A DNA stretch of 64,000 nt from Bordetella ansorpii (GTDB lineage: Bacteria > Pseudomonadota > Gammaproteobacteria > Burkholderiales > Burkholderiaceae_B). The DNA lies in the NCBI RefSeq assembly GCF_900078315.1, contig NZ_FKBS01000029.1, forward strand, positions 197,758 to 261,757, written 5' to 3'. The position numbers and the translations under genes were made by a program. The number at the start of each line of letters is the position of its first letter. Position 1 is the first letter of the stretch. Positions 7,988 to 16,794 of this stretch are shown piece by piece. Below the pieces are notes generated by a model. That model ran no database searches. It was not told where the DNA came from and saw nothing but the letters and a program-made list of their open reading frames with translations.

Positions 7988-8443
7988 ATGATCTCCATCA
8001 CCCGCAGGCTGGAATTCGACGCAGGCCACCGCATCCCCGACCACCGCAGCCAGTGCCGCAACCTGCACGGCCATCGCTATGTGCTGGAAATCACGCTGTG
8101 CGGCGACGTCGTGCAGGCGCCCGGCGAGTCCGACAACGGCATGCTGATGGACTTTTCCGAAATCAAGTCCATCGCCCAGGCCCAACTGGTCAACGTGTGG
8201 GACCATGCATTCCTGGTGTATTCGGGCGACGAGGCCGTGCGCAACTTCCTCGATACCCTGCCCGGCCACAAGACCGTGGTGCTCGACCGCATTCCCACGG
8301 TCGAGAACCTGGCCGCCATCGCCTTCGAAACGCTCGCCCCGCACTATCACGGCCACTACGGCCACGCGTTGCGCCTGCAACGCGTACGGCTGTATGAAAC
8401 GCCCAATTGCTGGGCGGACTGCGACGGGGCGGCCAAGCCCTGA
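7988..8443 (+). CDS. queD: 6-carboxytetrahydropterin synthase QueD
   Basis: Converts 7,8-dihydroneopterin triphosphate to 6-carboxytetrahydropterin, the step before QueE in queuosine biosynthesis. It has 151 residues. The zinc ligands are H14, H27 and H29 (FDAGHRI and NLHGH), the catalytic cysteine is C23, and the catalytic-triad region is VWDHAFL. The C terminus carries the substrate glutamate in LYETPNCWA. It is the second gene of the queE-queD pair. Confidence 0.97.
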   Translation: MISITRRLEFDAGHRIPDHRSQCRNLHGHRYVLEITLCGDVVQAPGESDNGMLMDFSEIKSIAQAQLVNVWDHAFLVYSGDEAVRNFLDTLPGHKTVVLDRIPTVENLAAIAFETLAPHYHGHYGHALRLQRVRLYETPNCWADCDGAAKP

Positions 8444-8469
8444 GCGCCGCGCCCCGGCGCTCGGATGCG

Positions 8470-8945
8470 ATCCTGGACGCCACCGTCATCACGCCCGCCA
8501 TCCCGCACATGGCCGCCGGCTTCGGCGCGGCGGGCGTGGCGCTGCTGGTCAATGGCTTGCTGAACGCCCTGTCGCTGCCGGCCTGCGCGCTGTTCTCGGC
8601 CGGCATGCCCGTACTCTGGATCTGCCTCGTGCTGTTCGTGGGCGGCATGACACGCTCGATGCAGTTCACCGCCTTCAACACGATTGCCTTCGCCGACGTG
8701 CCGCGCGAGCAGATGAACCCGGCGAACACGCGGTTCTCGACCGCCTTCCCGTTGGCGAGGGACTGGGCTTGGCGCTGGGCGCCATCACGCGGCGCGTGGG
8801 CGAGCGGCTGGTGGGCACGGGCGACCGGCCATGCCGTTCGCGTGGCCGTCGTGATCGTCGGATTGGTGTCGCTGCTGACCTGTGCGACAGCCTGCGGCTG
8901 GCGCACGGCGCCGGCGATCAGGTGGGGCGGCGGTCCCGGTCGGCG
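8470..8945 (+). pseudogene. Decayed MFS (DHA2-type) transporter remnant
   Basis: Fragments of a major-facilitator drug/solute antiporter remain in pieces. LDATVITPAIPHMA is the start of transmembrane segment 1 of DHA2 transporters. It is joined almost directly to VNGLLNALSLPACALF, which belongs to a late segment, so most of the middle is deleted. LFVGGMTRSMQFTAFNTIAF and NPANTRFSTAF follow in the same frame. Near 8757 the reading shifts to the next frame (EGLGLALGAITRRVGE). It returns near 8836 (VRVAVVIVGLVSLLTC) and shifts again near 8880 (DSLRLAHGAGDQV). At least three frameshifts plus the deletion make it non-functional. Confidence 0.8.
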
Positions 8946-10099
8946 AACTGAATCGCGTCCGAGCCGGCGTTGACGGCGGGCTCGGTCTTCTTGGTGCGCT
9001 TGGCCTCGTACATGGCGGTATCGGCCATGCGCAGCGCGGCGTCGATGTCGGTGCCGTCCCACTTCACGGTGGCGCTGCCGATGCTGACACCCACTGAAGC
9101 CACCACACCGTGCGACAGGCTGAACGGATGGCGGATCGACTCGGCGATGGCGGCGGCCAGATCGTGCCGGGCCGGTCCCTCGGACACCTCATCGACCACG
9201 ACGAACTCGTCGCCGCCCATGCGCGCCACCAGCGCCTGCGGGCTGGCCAACGCGCGCAGGCGCAGCGCCACCTGCATCAGCAACATATCGCCGGCCTCGT
9301 GGCCATAGGCGTCGTTGACCGGCTTGAAGCCGTCCAGGTCCAGGAACAGCAGCGTCATGTCCTTCTTGCCAGGATCGGCGCCGCGCTGCTCCAGCGCCTT
9401 CGACAAGCCTTCGCGGTTCAGCGCGCCCGTCAGCGCATCATGGCGCGCACGGTGGCTGTGCTCGCGCTCGGCCGTCATGGTGGTGATCAGCATGCCGTTC
9501 AGGCGGCGCGCCGCGGCGCCCATGGCGAACAGGTAGAACGGCACCTGCAGCAGCGTCAGCAGCAGCACGGGTTCGCCCGCCGCCAGGGCGCCCAGGCAGC
9601 ACGGCCCCAGCGAGAACACGATCATCACCACAACCAGGCGCGGCGCCGCGAAGTTGCGGAAGCAGATGCCGCCGACCATGGCGGCGGCCGACAGGAAAGA
9701 CAGCGTGGCGGCCACCCAATCGCCGCTGACGGCGCTGACGAAGGCCCCATAGCCCACCGTGGCGCCCCATACGGGAGCCAGCAGGATGTACAGGTCGGTG
9801 GGCGTGGGCCGGCCCTGCACGGCGCGGCGCCGGGACACGACCAGCACATACCAGCGCACCAGGCAGACGATGATCTCGGCGACCAGCCAGAAACGGAACG
9901 GCAGGGTCGGATGCCGGTAGGCCAGGATGCCGGCCACGGCCACGGTATTGAAGACGCCCCCGAAGAAGATGGGCAGCGTGCCGAACAGCGTACCCACCAG
10001 CGCGACGCGGATCTCGTGCGGCGTGGCCTGGCCGGGCGCGGTCAGCCACCTCGCCAACCGCCCACGCGGCAATGAGTACTCTCCGGGATTTTGCACCAA
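8918..10099 (-). CDS. Membrane-bound diguanylate cyclase (GGDEF domain)
   Basis: Makes cyclic di-GMP from GTP. The N-terminal half (about residues 30-215) has six hydrophobic segments typical of a membrane sensor region. A GGDEF domain follows from about residue 230, with LTGALNREGL, FLDLDGFKPVNDAYGHEAGD, the intact ARMGGDEFVVV active site, and the closing ADTAMYEAKR. No RxxD inhibitory site is seen before GGDEF, so product inhibition may be absent. The start is uncertain: TTG 10099 or GTG 10096, both behind an AGG. The sensed signal is unknown. Its 3' end touches the MFS remnant on the other strand. Confidence 0.93.
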   Translation of the reverse strand: MVQNPGEYSLPRGRLARWLTAPGQATPHEIRVALVGTLFGTLPIFFGGVFNTVAVAGILAYRHPTLPFRFWLVAEIIVCLVRWYVLVVSRRRAVQGRPTPTDLYILLAPVWGATVGYGAFVSAVSGDWVAATLSFLSAAAMVGGICFRNFAAPRLVVVMIVFSLGPCCLGALAAGEPVLLLTLLQVPFYLFAMGAAARRLNGMLITTMTAEREHSHRARHDALTGALNREGLSKALEQRGADPGKKDMTLLFLDLDGFKPVNDAYGHEAGDMLLMQVALRLRALASPQALVARMGGDEFVVVDEVSEGPARHDLAAAIAESIRHPFSLSHGVVASVGVSIGSATVKWDGTDIDAALRMADTAMYEAKRTKKTEPAVNAGSDAIQFADRDRRPT

Positions 10100-10290
10100 C
10101 TACACCTGTTCGAATCGGATGTCCGGCGGTGCCTGAATCGTGCCCAGGCCAGCCTCGCTGATGTGAGATTGTAATTGTTTGTCATTTTTTACGCCGTGCG
10201 TTTGCGCAACACCTCCTTCATCCGTCCCCAAGCGCGATCGATGGCTTCGAAATGGCTTTTGCAGCGCACCATCCTCCCGCAGCCGCGCGG

Positions 10291-10347
10291 TTGTTAGCTA
10301 TTTGTTAGCTTATTTAAATATTAGGATGCTAATAAATAGGCTACAAT
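10291..10347 (+). promoter_or_regulatory. Promoter and inverted-repeat operator of the MarR-efflux operon
   Basis: An AT-rich island holds the inverted repeat TAGCTTATTTAAATA (10306-10320) and TAATAAATAGGCTA (10330-10343), 11 of 14 positions complementary around a 9-base centre. This is a typical MarR operator. A TTGTTAGCT direct repeat (10291 and 10302) precedes it. TTGTTA (10291) with TTAAAT (10314-10319) at 17 bp, or TACAAT (10342-10347), could serve as promoter. The second would start transcription at or next to the ATG. Confidence 0.6.
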
Positions 10348-10353
10348 TAAAAA

Positions 10354-10902
10354 ATGAAAACGCCTACCGATAGCCAACTCATGGCCGTTTCGGCCGCCCT
10401 GCCCGTGCTGGCGCGCGCCTACCGCAGCGCCGCCGACAAGGTGCTGGCCGGCTACGGCCTGTCCCAAGCCACGGCCTGGCCCGTCATCCTGGCTGGCCGG
10501 CTGGGCGATGGCGTGCGCCAGGGCGCCCTGGCCGAGGCCCTGGGCATCGAGGGCCCGTCGCTGGTGCGCCTGCTGGACCATCTGGTCAGCGCCGGCCTGA
10601 TCGAGCGCCGCGAAGATCCCAGCGACCGCCGCGCCCGCACCCTGCACCTCACCGAAAGCGGCCAGGCCCTGCGCGCCAAGCTGGAAGACGTGCTGACCCG
10701 CATCCGCCGCGAGCTGTTCAAGGGCATCGACGCCGACGACGTGGCCGCGTGCCTGCGGGTGTTCGAGAAACTCACCCTTGCCTTGTCGCACGGCCTGCCC
10801 ATGCCGGACGACCTGCAGCCCGAACCGACCGACGCCCCCTCCGGGCAGGATGTTCCTGCCCTGGAACGGGCCCCCAACGAAAAAGAGTCCGGCAAGCCAT
10901 GA
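10354..10902 (+). CDS. MarR family transcriptional regulator
   Basis: A 182-residue winged-helix regulator, expected to repress the efflux operon it heads. The DNA-binding domain spans about residues 45-115, with ALAEALGIEGPSLVRLLDHLVSAGLIER as recognition region and DPSDRRARTLHLTESG as the wing. The C-terminal tail of about 30 residues is Pro- and Glu-rich and probably disordered. No ribosome-binding site is seen before ATG 10354. The stop overlaps the start of the next gene (ATGA at 10899-10902), so translation is coupled. The ligand is probably an aromatic acid or drug exported by the pump; that is inferred from context. Confidence 0.93.
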   Translation: MKTPTDSQLMAVSAALPVLARAYRSAADKVLAGYGLSQATAWPVILAGRLGDGVRQGALAEALGIEGPSLVRLLDHLVSAGLIERREDPSDRRARTLHLTESGQALRAKLEDVLTRIRRELFKGIDADDVAACLRVFEKLTLALSHGLPMPDDLQPEPTDAPSGQDVPALERAPNEKESGKP

Positions 10903-12962
10903 ACCGCATCCTGCCCTCGCTGAACGACAGCCTCTTCTCCGTGAAGTGCTATATCGGCGCCATGCTGGCGCTGTACCTGTCGTACACGATCGGCCTGCCT
11001 CGCCCCTTCTGGTCGGTCACCACGGCCTACGTCGTGTCGCAGCCCTGGTCGGGCGCGGTGCGCTCCAAGGCCATGTACCGGCTGGGCGGCACCTTCTTCG
11101 GTTCGGCCATGGTGGTCTACAGTGTGCCGCGCCTGGCCAACTATCCGGTGCTGATGATCCTGGCGATGGCGCTGTGGGTGGGCATCTGCCTGTACATCTC
11201 GGTGCTGGACCGCACGCCGCGCTCGTATATGTTCATGCTGGCGGGCTACACCGCCGCGCTCATCGGTTTTCCCAGCGTGACCGATCCCGTCAACGTGTTC
11301 GACACGGGCCTGGCGCGTGTGGAAGAGATCACCCTGGGCATCCTGTGCGCCTCGCTGGCCCACAGCCTGATCTTGCCGCAAGGCATTGGCCGCGCCATCA
11401 TCAGCCGGCTCGACGCCACGCTGCGCGATGCGCGCGACTGGGTGCGCGCCGTGCTGCACGGCGACTCGGCCCGGCAGGACAACGATCGCCGCCAACTGGC
11501 CAATGACCTGACGCAACTGCGCCTGATGTCCGCGCACGTGCCGTTCGACACGGGCAACATCCGCTGGACGGCCAATGCGCTGCGCGTCATGCAGGACCGC
11601 CTGGCGGCCTTGACGCCATCGGTGTCCGCCGTGGAAGACCGCCTGCAGGCCTTGCAGGACGCCGGACAGGCCCTGCCGCCGGCCACCGCCGAATTGCTCG
11701 AGCAGGTCTCGCAGTGGGTCGGCCAGGGCAAGGAGGCCACCACCGAACGCGCCGCCGAACTGCGCCATGAGCTGGCCGCGCTCACGCCCGCGCTGACGGA
11801 CTCTCCCGACTGGCACACGCTGCTGCAGCTCAGCCTGCTGACGCGCGTGAGCGAACTGATCGACGCCTTCGAGGCCTGCCTGCTGCTGCGGCGGGACATC
11901 AACGACGGCCTGCAGGGCTCGCCGCGTTCGGTATTGCGCATGCGCCCGCTGACGCGCGGTCCCGTGCTGCACCGCGACCGCGGCATCGCGCTATGGTCGG
12001 CCGTGTCGGTCGGCGTGGCCATCGCGGTGTGCTGCAGCTTCTGGATCGGTACGGCGTGGACCAACGGATCGGTCGCCGCGATGATGGCCGTGGTGTTCAG
12101 CTGCTTCTTCGCCTCGCAGGACAACCCCGTGCCGGGCATCATGCAGTTCCTGAAATTCACGGTGTATTCCATTCCGCTGTCGGCGATCTACCTGCTGGTC
12201 GTGATGCCGGCGGTACATTCGTTCGAGATGCTGGCGCTGGCGCTGTTTCCCGTGGCCTTCGTCATGGGCACGCTGATCTCCCAGCCCAAGTACACCTTGC
12301 CCGGCATGGCGCTGCTGTTCGGCGTCACCGGCACGCTGGCGCTGCACGACACCAATACCGCCGACGTGGTCTCTTTCATCGACTCCACGGTGGCGCAGGT
12401 ACTGGGCGTGGCCACCGCGGCCATCGTGGCCGCCATCTTCCGCACGGCCAGCGCCGACTGGAGCGCGCGCCGCATCCAGACCGCCAACTGGGACGAGCTG
12501 GCCGAGCTGGCAGGCTCGTCCAAGGCGCGTTCCAGCAGCGAGGCCTATGCCTATGCCTCGCGCATCCTCGATCGCGTGGGCCTGTTGCAGCCGCGCCTGG
12601 CGATGGCCACGCGGCGCGATGACCTGCTGGCCGCCGACGCGCTGAAGGACCTGCGCGTGGGCAAGGACATCATCGAACTGCAACGCGCGCGCGGGCAGTT
12701 GCCCGTGGCCGATGCGGCCATCCAGCGCGTGCTGCGCGGCCTGGCCGTGTTCTTCGGCCGGCGCGCCTCGGGCCGCCGCGAAGATCCGCAATTGCTCGAA
12801 TCCATCGACCGCGCCCTGGCCGGCGTGACCGCCACCGGCGGCGCCGATCAGGCGCGCAGCCGCGCCGCGGTGGCGCTGGTCGGCATCCGCCGCGCCTTGT
12901 ACCCGCAGGCTGACGGCTATGCCGCGCCGCGCGTCGCCTCAGTACCGGAGTCCGCGCCATGA
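10899..12962 (+). CDS. FUSC family inner-membrane transporter (AaeB-like)
   Basis: A 687-residue permease of the fusaric acid resistance/AaeB family, which exports aromatic carboxylic acids or similar toxic compounds together with an adaptor and outer-membrane channel. Two hydrophobic blocks of about six segments each (residues 20-175 and 365-520) are separated by, and followed by, soluble regions, the family pattern. MNRILPSLNDSLFSVKCYIGAMLALYL at the start is characteristic. ATG 10899 is within the MarR stop, and the stop overlaps the next ATG (12959), so the operon is tightly coupled. Confidence 0.93.
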   Translation: MNRILPSLNDSLFSVKCYIGAMLALYLSYTIGLPRPFWSVTTAYVVSQPWSGAVRSKAMYRLGGTFFGSAMVVYSVPRLANYPVLMILAMALWVGICLYISVLDRTPRSYMFMLAGYTAALIGFPSVTDPVNVFDTGLARVEEITLGILCASLAHSLILPQGIGRAIISRLDATLRDARDWVRAVLHGDSARQDNDRRQLANDLTQLRLMSAHVPFDTGNIRWTANALRVMQDRLAALTPSVSAVEDRLQALQDAGQALPPATAELLEQVSQWVGQGKEATTERAAELRHELAALTPALTDSPDWHTLLQLSLLTRVSELIDAFEACLLLRRDINDGLQGSPRSVLRMRPLTRGPVLHRDRGIALWSAVSVGVAIAVCCSFWIGTAWTNGSVAAMMAVVFSCFFASQDNPVPGIMQFLKFTVYSIPLSAIYLLVVMPAVHSFEMLALALFPVAFVMGTLISQPKYTLPGMALLFGVTGTLALHDTNTADVVSFIDSTVAQVLGVATAAIVAAIFRTASADWSARRIQTANWDELAELAGSSKARSSSEAYAYASRILDRVGLLQPRLAMATRRDDLLAADALKDLRVGKDIIELQRARGQLPVADAAIQRVLRGLAVFFGRRASGRREDPQLLESIDRALAGVTATGGADQARSRAAVALVGIRRALYPQADGYAAPRVASVPESAP

Positions 12963-13171
12963 TCGGCGAATTCAGTTTCTACGGCATCTACTTTCCCTGG
13001 CTGCTGGTGTTGGGCGTCATCGCCTGGGCCGCCAACTGGGCGTTGCGGCGCGTGCTGGCGCGCGCCGGCTTCTATCGCCTGGTGTGGCACCCCGCGCTGT
13101 TCGACCTGGCGCTGTTCGTCGTGCTGCTTTATGGCATCTCGTTGGCCGCCCCCTATTTTTTGCAGAGATAG
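12959..13171 (+). CDS. DUF1656 small membrane protein (AaeX-like)
   Basis: A 70-residue protein with two transmembrane segments (about residues 9-27 and 45-65) and the DUF1656 start MIGEFSFYGIYFPWLL. It is the constant companion of FUSC permeases and HlyD adaptors (AaeX). Its exact role is unknown. It overlaps the FUSC stop by 4 bases and precedes the adaptor gene by 4 bases. Confidence 0.92.
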   Translation: MIGEFSFYGIYFPWLLVLGVIAWAANWALRRVLARAGFYRLVWHPALFDLALFVVLLYGISLAAPYFLQR

Positions 13172-13175
13172 CATC

Positions 13176-14099
13176 ATGAGTCGCAAACTTCCCGACATGC
13201 TCCGTCCCGCCGCCCTCGGACGCTTCGCCGTCACGATCGCGGTCGTGGCTGCCGCCGCCTACGCGGGCTGGCAGCTCTGGGCCCATTACGAAATCGAACC
13301 CTGGACGCGCGACGGCCGCGTCAAGGCCTATGTGGTGCAGGTGGCGCCGGACGTGTCCGGCCTGGTCACCGCCGTGCCCGTCCAGGACAACCAGGACGTA
13401 CACAAGGGCGACGTGCTGTTCGAGATCGACCGCGCGCGCTTCCAACTGGCGTACGACCAGGCCCGCGCCGCCGTGGCCGCCCGCCAGGTGGCGCAGACGC
13501 AGGCGCAACGCGACGTGAAGCGCAACCGCGCGCTGGGCCAGTTGGTGGCCGCCGAGTTGGTGGAGCAAAGCCAGACCAAGCTGCAGCAGAGCGAAGCCGA
13601 TCTGGCCCAGGCCCAGGTGCAGTTGGACATCGCCCGCCTGAATCTGGAGCGCAGCCGCGTGCTGGCCACCACCGACGGGCGCATCACCAACCTGGACCTG
13701 CGCGTGGGCTCGTACGCCACCGTGGGACGCGGCGTGATGGCGCTGGTGGATGCCAACTCGTTCTACGTCGAAGGCTACTTCGAGGAAACCAAGCTGCCGC
13801 GCATCCACGAAGGCGACGCGGTCAGCGTGATCCTGATGGGCGAGGATCGCCGCATCACCGGCCACGTGGAAAGTATCGCCATGGGCATCGCCGACCGCGA
13901 CCGCAGCACCAGCGCCAACCTGCTGCCCAACGTGAATCCCACTTTCAACTGGGTGCGCCTGGCGCAGCGCATTCCCGTGCGCGTGAAGATCGACAGCGTG
14001 CCCGAAGGCGTACGCCTGGTGGCCGGCCAGACAGCCACCGTGTCGATCGACGATGCCAAGGCCGCTCCCGCGGGCTCGACGGCATCCTCGCGTTCGTAA
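13176..14099 (+). CDS. HlyD/AaeA-like periplasmic adaptor (membrane fusion) protein
   Basis: A 307-residue adaptor linking the FUSC permease to the outer-membrane channel. An N-terminal membrane anchor (about residues 14-33) is followed by the lipoyl half-motif (VSGLVTAVPVQDNQDVHKGDVLFEID). Then comes a coiled-coil hairpin (residues 85-155, rich in Ala and Gln) and the second lipoyl half (TDGRITNLDLRVGSYA). A beta-barrel region ends with RVKID and LVAGQTATVSI. ATG 13176 is used because the longer frame would run into DUF1656. It is the fourth gene of the operon. Confidence 0.95.
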   Translation: MSRKLPDMLRPAALGRFAVTIAVVAAAAYAGWQLWAHYEIEPWTRDGRVKAYVVQVAPDVSGLVTAVPVQDNQDVHKGDVLFEIDRARFQLAYDQARAAVAARQVAQTQAQRDVKRNRALGQLVAAELVEQSQTKLQQSEADLAQAQVQLDIARLNLERSRVLATTDGRITNLDLRVGSYATVGRGVMALVDANSFYVEGYFEETKLPRIHEGDAVSVILMGEDRRITGHVESIAMGIADRDRSTSANLLPNVNPTFNWVRLAQRIPVRVKIDSVPEGVRLVAGQTATVSIDDAKAAPAGSTASSRS

Positions 14100-14118
14100 T
14101 CGATCGAGCCGTACTGCC

Positions 14119-15567
14119 ATGACTACCCGCCGTTTGCTTCTTCCCCTGACCCTGGCCCTGGCGCTTGCCGGCTGCGCCGCCGTGGGCCCCGACTACTCAT
14201 TGCCGGACCAGGCCGCGGTGCGCAAGCCGGCCGCCAATGCGCCGTTCGCGCAAGGCGGCGATGGCCGGTTGTTCGGCCGGGACGAGCCGCCGGGCGACTG
14301 GTGGCGGCTGTATCAGGACCCGCAACTCGATGCGCTGGTGCGCCAGGCCCTGGATGCCAATACCGACCTGCGCCAGGCGGCCGCCAATCTGGAGCGCGCC
14401 CAGGCCGTGTCCGACGAGGCGCGCTCGCAGGAGCGGCCTGGCGTCAGCGTCAACGCATCGCCCACGTACGGGCATAGTTCCGGTGTATCGGTGCTGCAGC
14501 CGGATTCGGTGCCGCGCAACCGATTCAGCTACTCCGGCACGGTGGGGGTCTCGTATCAGTTGGACCTGTTCGGCCAGATCCGCCGCGCCATCGAGGCCGC
14601 CGATGCCGATACGCAGGCCGCGCAGGCCGCCTATGATGCCGCGCGCGTCACCGTGGTGGCCGCGACGGCGCAGGCCTATGCGGACATGTGTTCGGCGGGC
14701 ATGCAACTGGCCTCGGCCAAACATTCGGTGGACGTGCAGCAGCAATCCGCCGACGCCGTGCAGCGCCTGCAGCGCGCGGGCCGCGGCACCGCCCTGGATG
14801 TCTCGCGCTCGCGCGCCCAGCTGGATCAGTTGCGCGCCGAGGTGCCGCCCTTCCAGGCCCGGCAGCGCACGGCGCTGTATCAGTTGGCCGCGCTGACGGG
14901 CCGCGCGCCCGGCGAGATGCCGCAGACGCTGCTGTCGTGCGAGCAGCCGCCGCGTCTGGCCCAGACCATTCCGGTGGGGGACGGCGCCGCGCTGTTGCGC
15001 CGCCGGCCCGACGTGCGCCAGGCCGAACGCGCCCTGGCAGCCGCCACGGCACGCATCGGCGTGGCCACGGCGGACCTGTACCCGAAGATCACGCTGGGGT
15101 TGAACGGCGGCTCGGCCGGGCCGATGTCGATGCTCGGCGACCGCGGCACGTTCAGTTGGAGCCTGGGGCCGCTGATTTCGTGGACGGTGCCGGATACCGG
15201 CGCGGCGCAGGCCCGTATCGCGCAGGCGGAAGCGACCACGCGCGGCACGCTGGCCAAGTTCGATTCGACGGTGCTGACCGCCCTGCGCGAAACCGAGAGC
15301 GCGCTGGTGTCGTATGCGCGCCAGCTGGATCGCGATGCCGCGCTGCAGGCCGCGCGTGACCAGAGCGCGAGAGCGGCGGACCAGGCGCGCAGGCTGTTCC
15401 AGGCCGGCAAGACGGATTACCTGACGGTGCTGGATGCCGAGCGCACGCTGGCCAGTTCGGAAAGCGCCCTGGCCGCGTCGCGCGCGACCTTGGCCAGCGA
15501 TCAGGTGGCGGTGTTCCTGGCGCTGGGTGGGGGGTGGCAGGATACGCGGGAAAAGACGGGTGGTTGA
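14119..15567 (+). CDS. Outer-membrane efflux lipoprotein (NodT family)
   Basis: A 482-residue TolC-like channel subunit, the exit duct of the MarR-FUSC-HlyD pump. The lipoprotein signal ends in LALAGC with lipidated C19, and the mature start is CAAVGPDYSLP, typical of NodT/OprM proteins. Two repeats of the outer-membrane efflux domain follow (about residues 60-260 and 285-475). DWWRLYQDPQLDALVRQAL and the closing QAGKTDYLTVLDAERTL are the standard blocks. ATG 14119 lies 19 bases after the adaptor stop. Confidence 0.96.
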   Translation: MTTRRLLLPLTLALALAGCAAVGPDYSLPDQAAVRKPAANAPFAQGGDGRLFGRDEPPGDWWRLYQDPQLDALVRQALDANTDLRQAAANLERAQAVSDEARSQERPGVSVNASPTYGHSSGVSVLQPDSVPRNRFSYSGTVGVSYQLDLFGQIRRAIEAADADTQAAQAAYDAARVTVVAATAQAYADMCSAGMQLASAKHSVDVQQQSADAVQRLQRAGRGTALDVSRSRAQLDQLRAEVPPFQARQRTALYQLAALTGRAPGEMPQTLLSCEQPPRLAQTIPVGDGAALLRRRPDVRQAERALAAATARIGVATADLYPKITLGLNGGSAGPMSMLGDRGTFSWSLGPLISWTVPDTGAAQARIAQAEATTRGTLAKFDSTVLTALRETESALVSYARQLDRDAALQAARDQSARAADQARRLFQAGKTDYLTVLDAERTLASSESALAASRATLASDQVAVFLALGGGWQDTREKTGG

Positions 15568-15632
15568 ATGCCGGGTGGGCGGTCGGGAAATCGATATGCC
15601 CCGAACAGCCGGATCGACAGGCGATCGGCCGC

Positions 15633-16658
15633 TTACCGAAAGACGTCTTCCAACTTGGGAGCCACCAGGACATCACGCGCCCACGACTCGATCTGACGCG
15701 CATCGGCGGTACGCAGGCAGGACCGGATGTCGTCGGGCACGGCGCCGAACCGGTGAGCGATCATGAGTTCGAGCATGGCGGCCTGGCCTTCCGCATGACC
15801 TGCTGCATGACCTGCTGCATGACCTGCTGCATGACCTGCTGCATGACCTGCTGCATGGCCTTCTGCATGGCCTTCCGCATGCGCATCCTCGCGAGCGTGC
15901 TTCATACGGGTGTTGTGGTCGAACTCCGCTATGTCGCGGGCCAACAGTTGCCAGCGAAAGTTTTCGTCTTTGAGCGACATCTCGTCGAGTATCCGCAAGG
16001 CCTCGATCACGGGGGGATGCGTCAGGGCGTTCATAAGTACCTCGTCTTGGCTATCGCGCAGGCAACTGGCCCACGCTTTCAGGGCAGAAGGTGAAGCAGC
16101 CAGCGACTCGGGTTTGTCGAGTTCGACGACGTAGAGCTGCAGGCTGTCCGAAAATTCTAGGGCGGGACGTCCGGCATCTCGCAGGGTGAAGCGCCAATCA
16201 GACTGATCCGACCATCTGGGATACAAGTTCCACCCCATCAGACTGATGCCGATGACGGGCCGCAGGATGTCGTAGTCGGCTCCCCGACGCAACTGCGTGG
16301 CCAGCGCGTGTGCCAGGTAGTACAGGTTACGGGCAGGCCAGTGCCGTTGCCCGAAACGCTGCATTTCGATGATGTATTGCTGGCCTTCGGCATCCTGCGC
16401 GCGGATGTCCGCCAAGGCGAGTTTGTCTTGCGGCGCCCCAGGCAAGAGATCGGGAGACAGGATGTGCAGCCCCATCGTGGGTCTGGCTGGCTGGCGTATG
16501 GCATCGATCAGGTCGGCCAGCAGGTGGGGATGGCCGCTGAACAAGGCCTTGAAGACGATGTCGTTCGACAGGCGCGGGCGGCGGGGCCTGCCGTGGGAGA
16601 AAGAAGGCGTCAAGGGAATGGGCTTCCTGGAATCGGAGGACGAGATGTCCGGAAGCAC
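15633..16658 (-). CDS. Rpn family recombination-promoting nuclease / putative transposase
   Basis: A protein of the PD-(D/E)XK nuclease transposase (RpnA/YhgA-like) family, which promotes RecA-independent recombination in E. coli. Family blocks are LSNDIVFKALFSGHPHLLADLI, the catalytic LALADIRAQD and YIIEMQ (D and ExQ), RNLYYLAHAL and PVIGISLMGWNLYP. The frame is open to 16955, but the upstream part looks non-coding. GTG 16658 gives 341 residues and is a guess, because no strong ribosome-binding site is visible. Near the C terminus a (G-H-A-A/E)n stretch is encoded by a 12-bp tandem repeat. No transposon ends were found, so it looks like a resident rather than an active element. Confidence 0.8.
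   Translation of the reverse strand: MLPDISSSDSRKPIPLTPSFSHGRPRRPRLSNDIVFKALFSGHPHLLADLIDAIRQPARPTMGLHILSPDLLPGAPQDKLALADIRAQDAEGQQYIIEMQRFGQRHWPARNLYYLAHALATQLRRGADYDILRPVIGISLMGWNLYPRWSDQSDWRFTLRDAGRPALEFSDSLQLYVVELDKPESLAASPSALKAWASCLRDSQDEVLMNALTHPPVIEALRILDEMSLKDENFRWQLLARDIAEFDHNTRMKHAREDAHAEGHAEGHAAGHAAGHAAGHAAGHAAGHAEGQAAMLELMIAHRFGAVPDDIRSCLRTADARQIESWARDVLVAPKLEDVFR
15781..15888 (+). repeat. 12-bp tandem repeat within the Rpn-type gene
   Basis: Five perfect copies of GCATGACCTGCT run from 15793 to 15852. They are flanked by degenerate copies at 15781-15792, 15853-15864, 15865-15876 and 15877-15888. On the coding (-) strand each unit gives the four residues G-H-A-A or G-H-A-E, so copy-number change keeps the frame. 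Confidence 0.95.
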
Positions 16659-16794
16659 TCTAGCGACGACCTGCCTTTTCCGACATTGGGCGGATTTGTC
16701 TCTTGCGACAGGAATGTCCTGACTGACGCCGGGAATCCCGCATGCCCGCATGGACGCTTGCGCCGCAAGTCGGCCCCGCGGCGCCATACCCCTG

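Noticed and set aside
15781-15888. Short regular repeats as a possible CRISPR array
   Set aside because: Units are 12 bp, contiguous and in frame with a protein; there are no spacers and no cas genes.
15633-16658. Active insertion sequence around the Rpn-type gene
   Set aside because: No terminal inverted repeats or target duplications were found, and the gene is a stand-alone Rpn-type protein.
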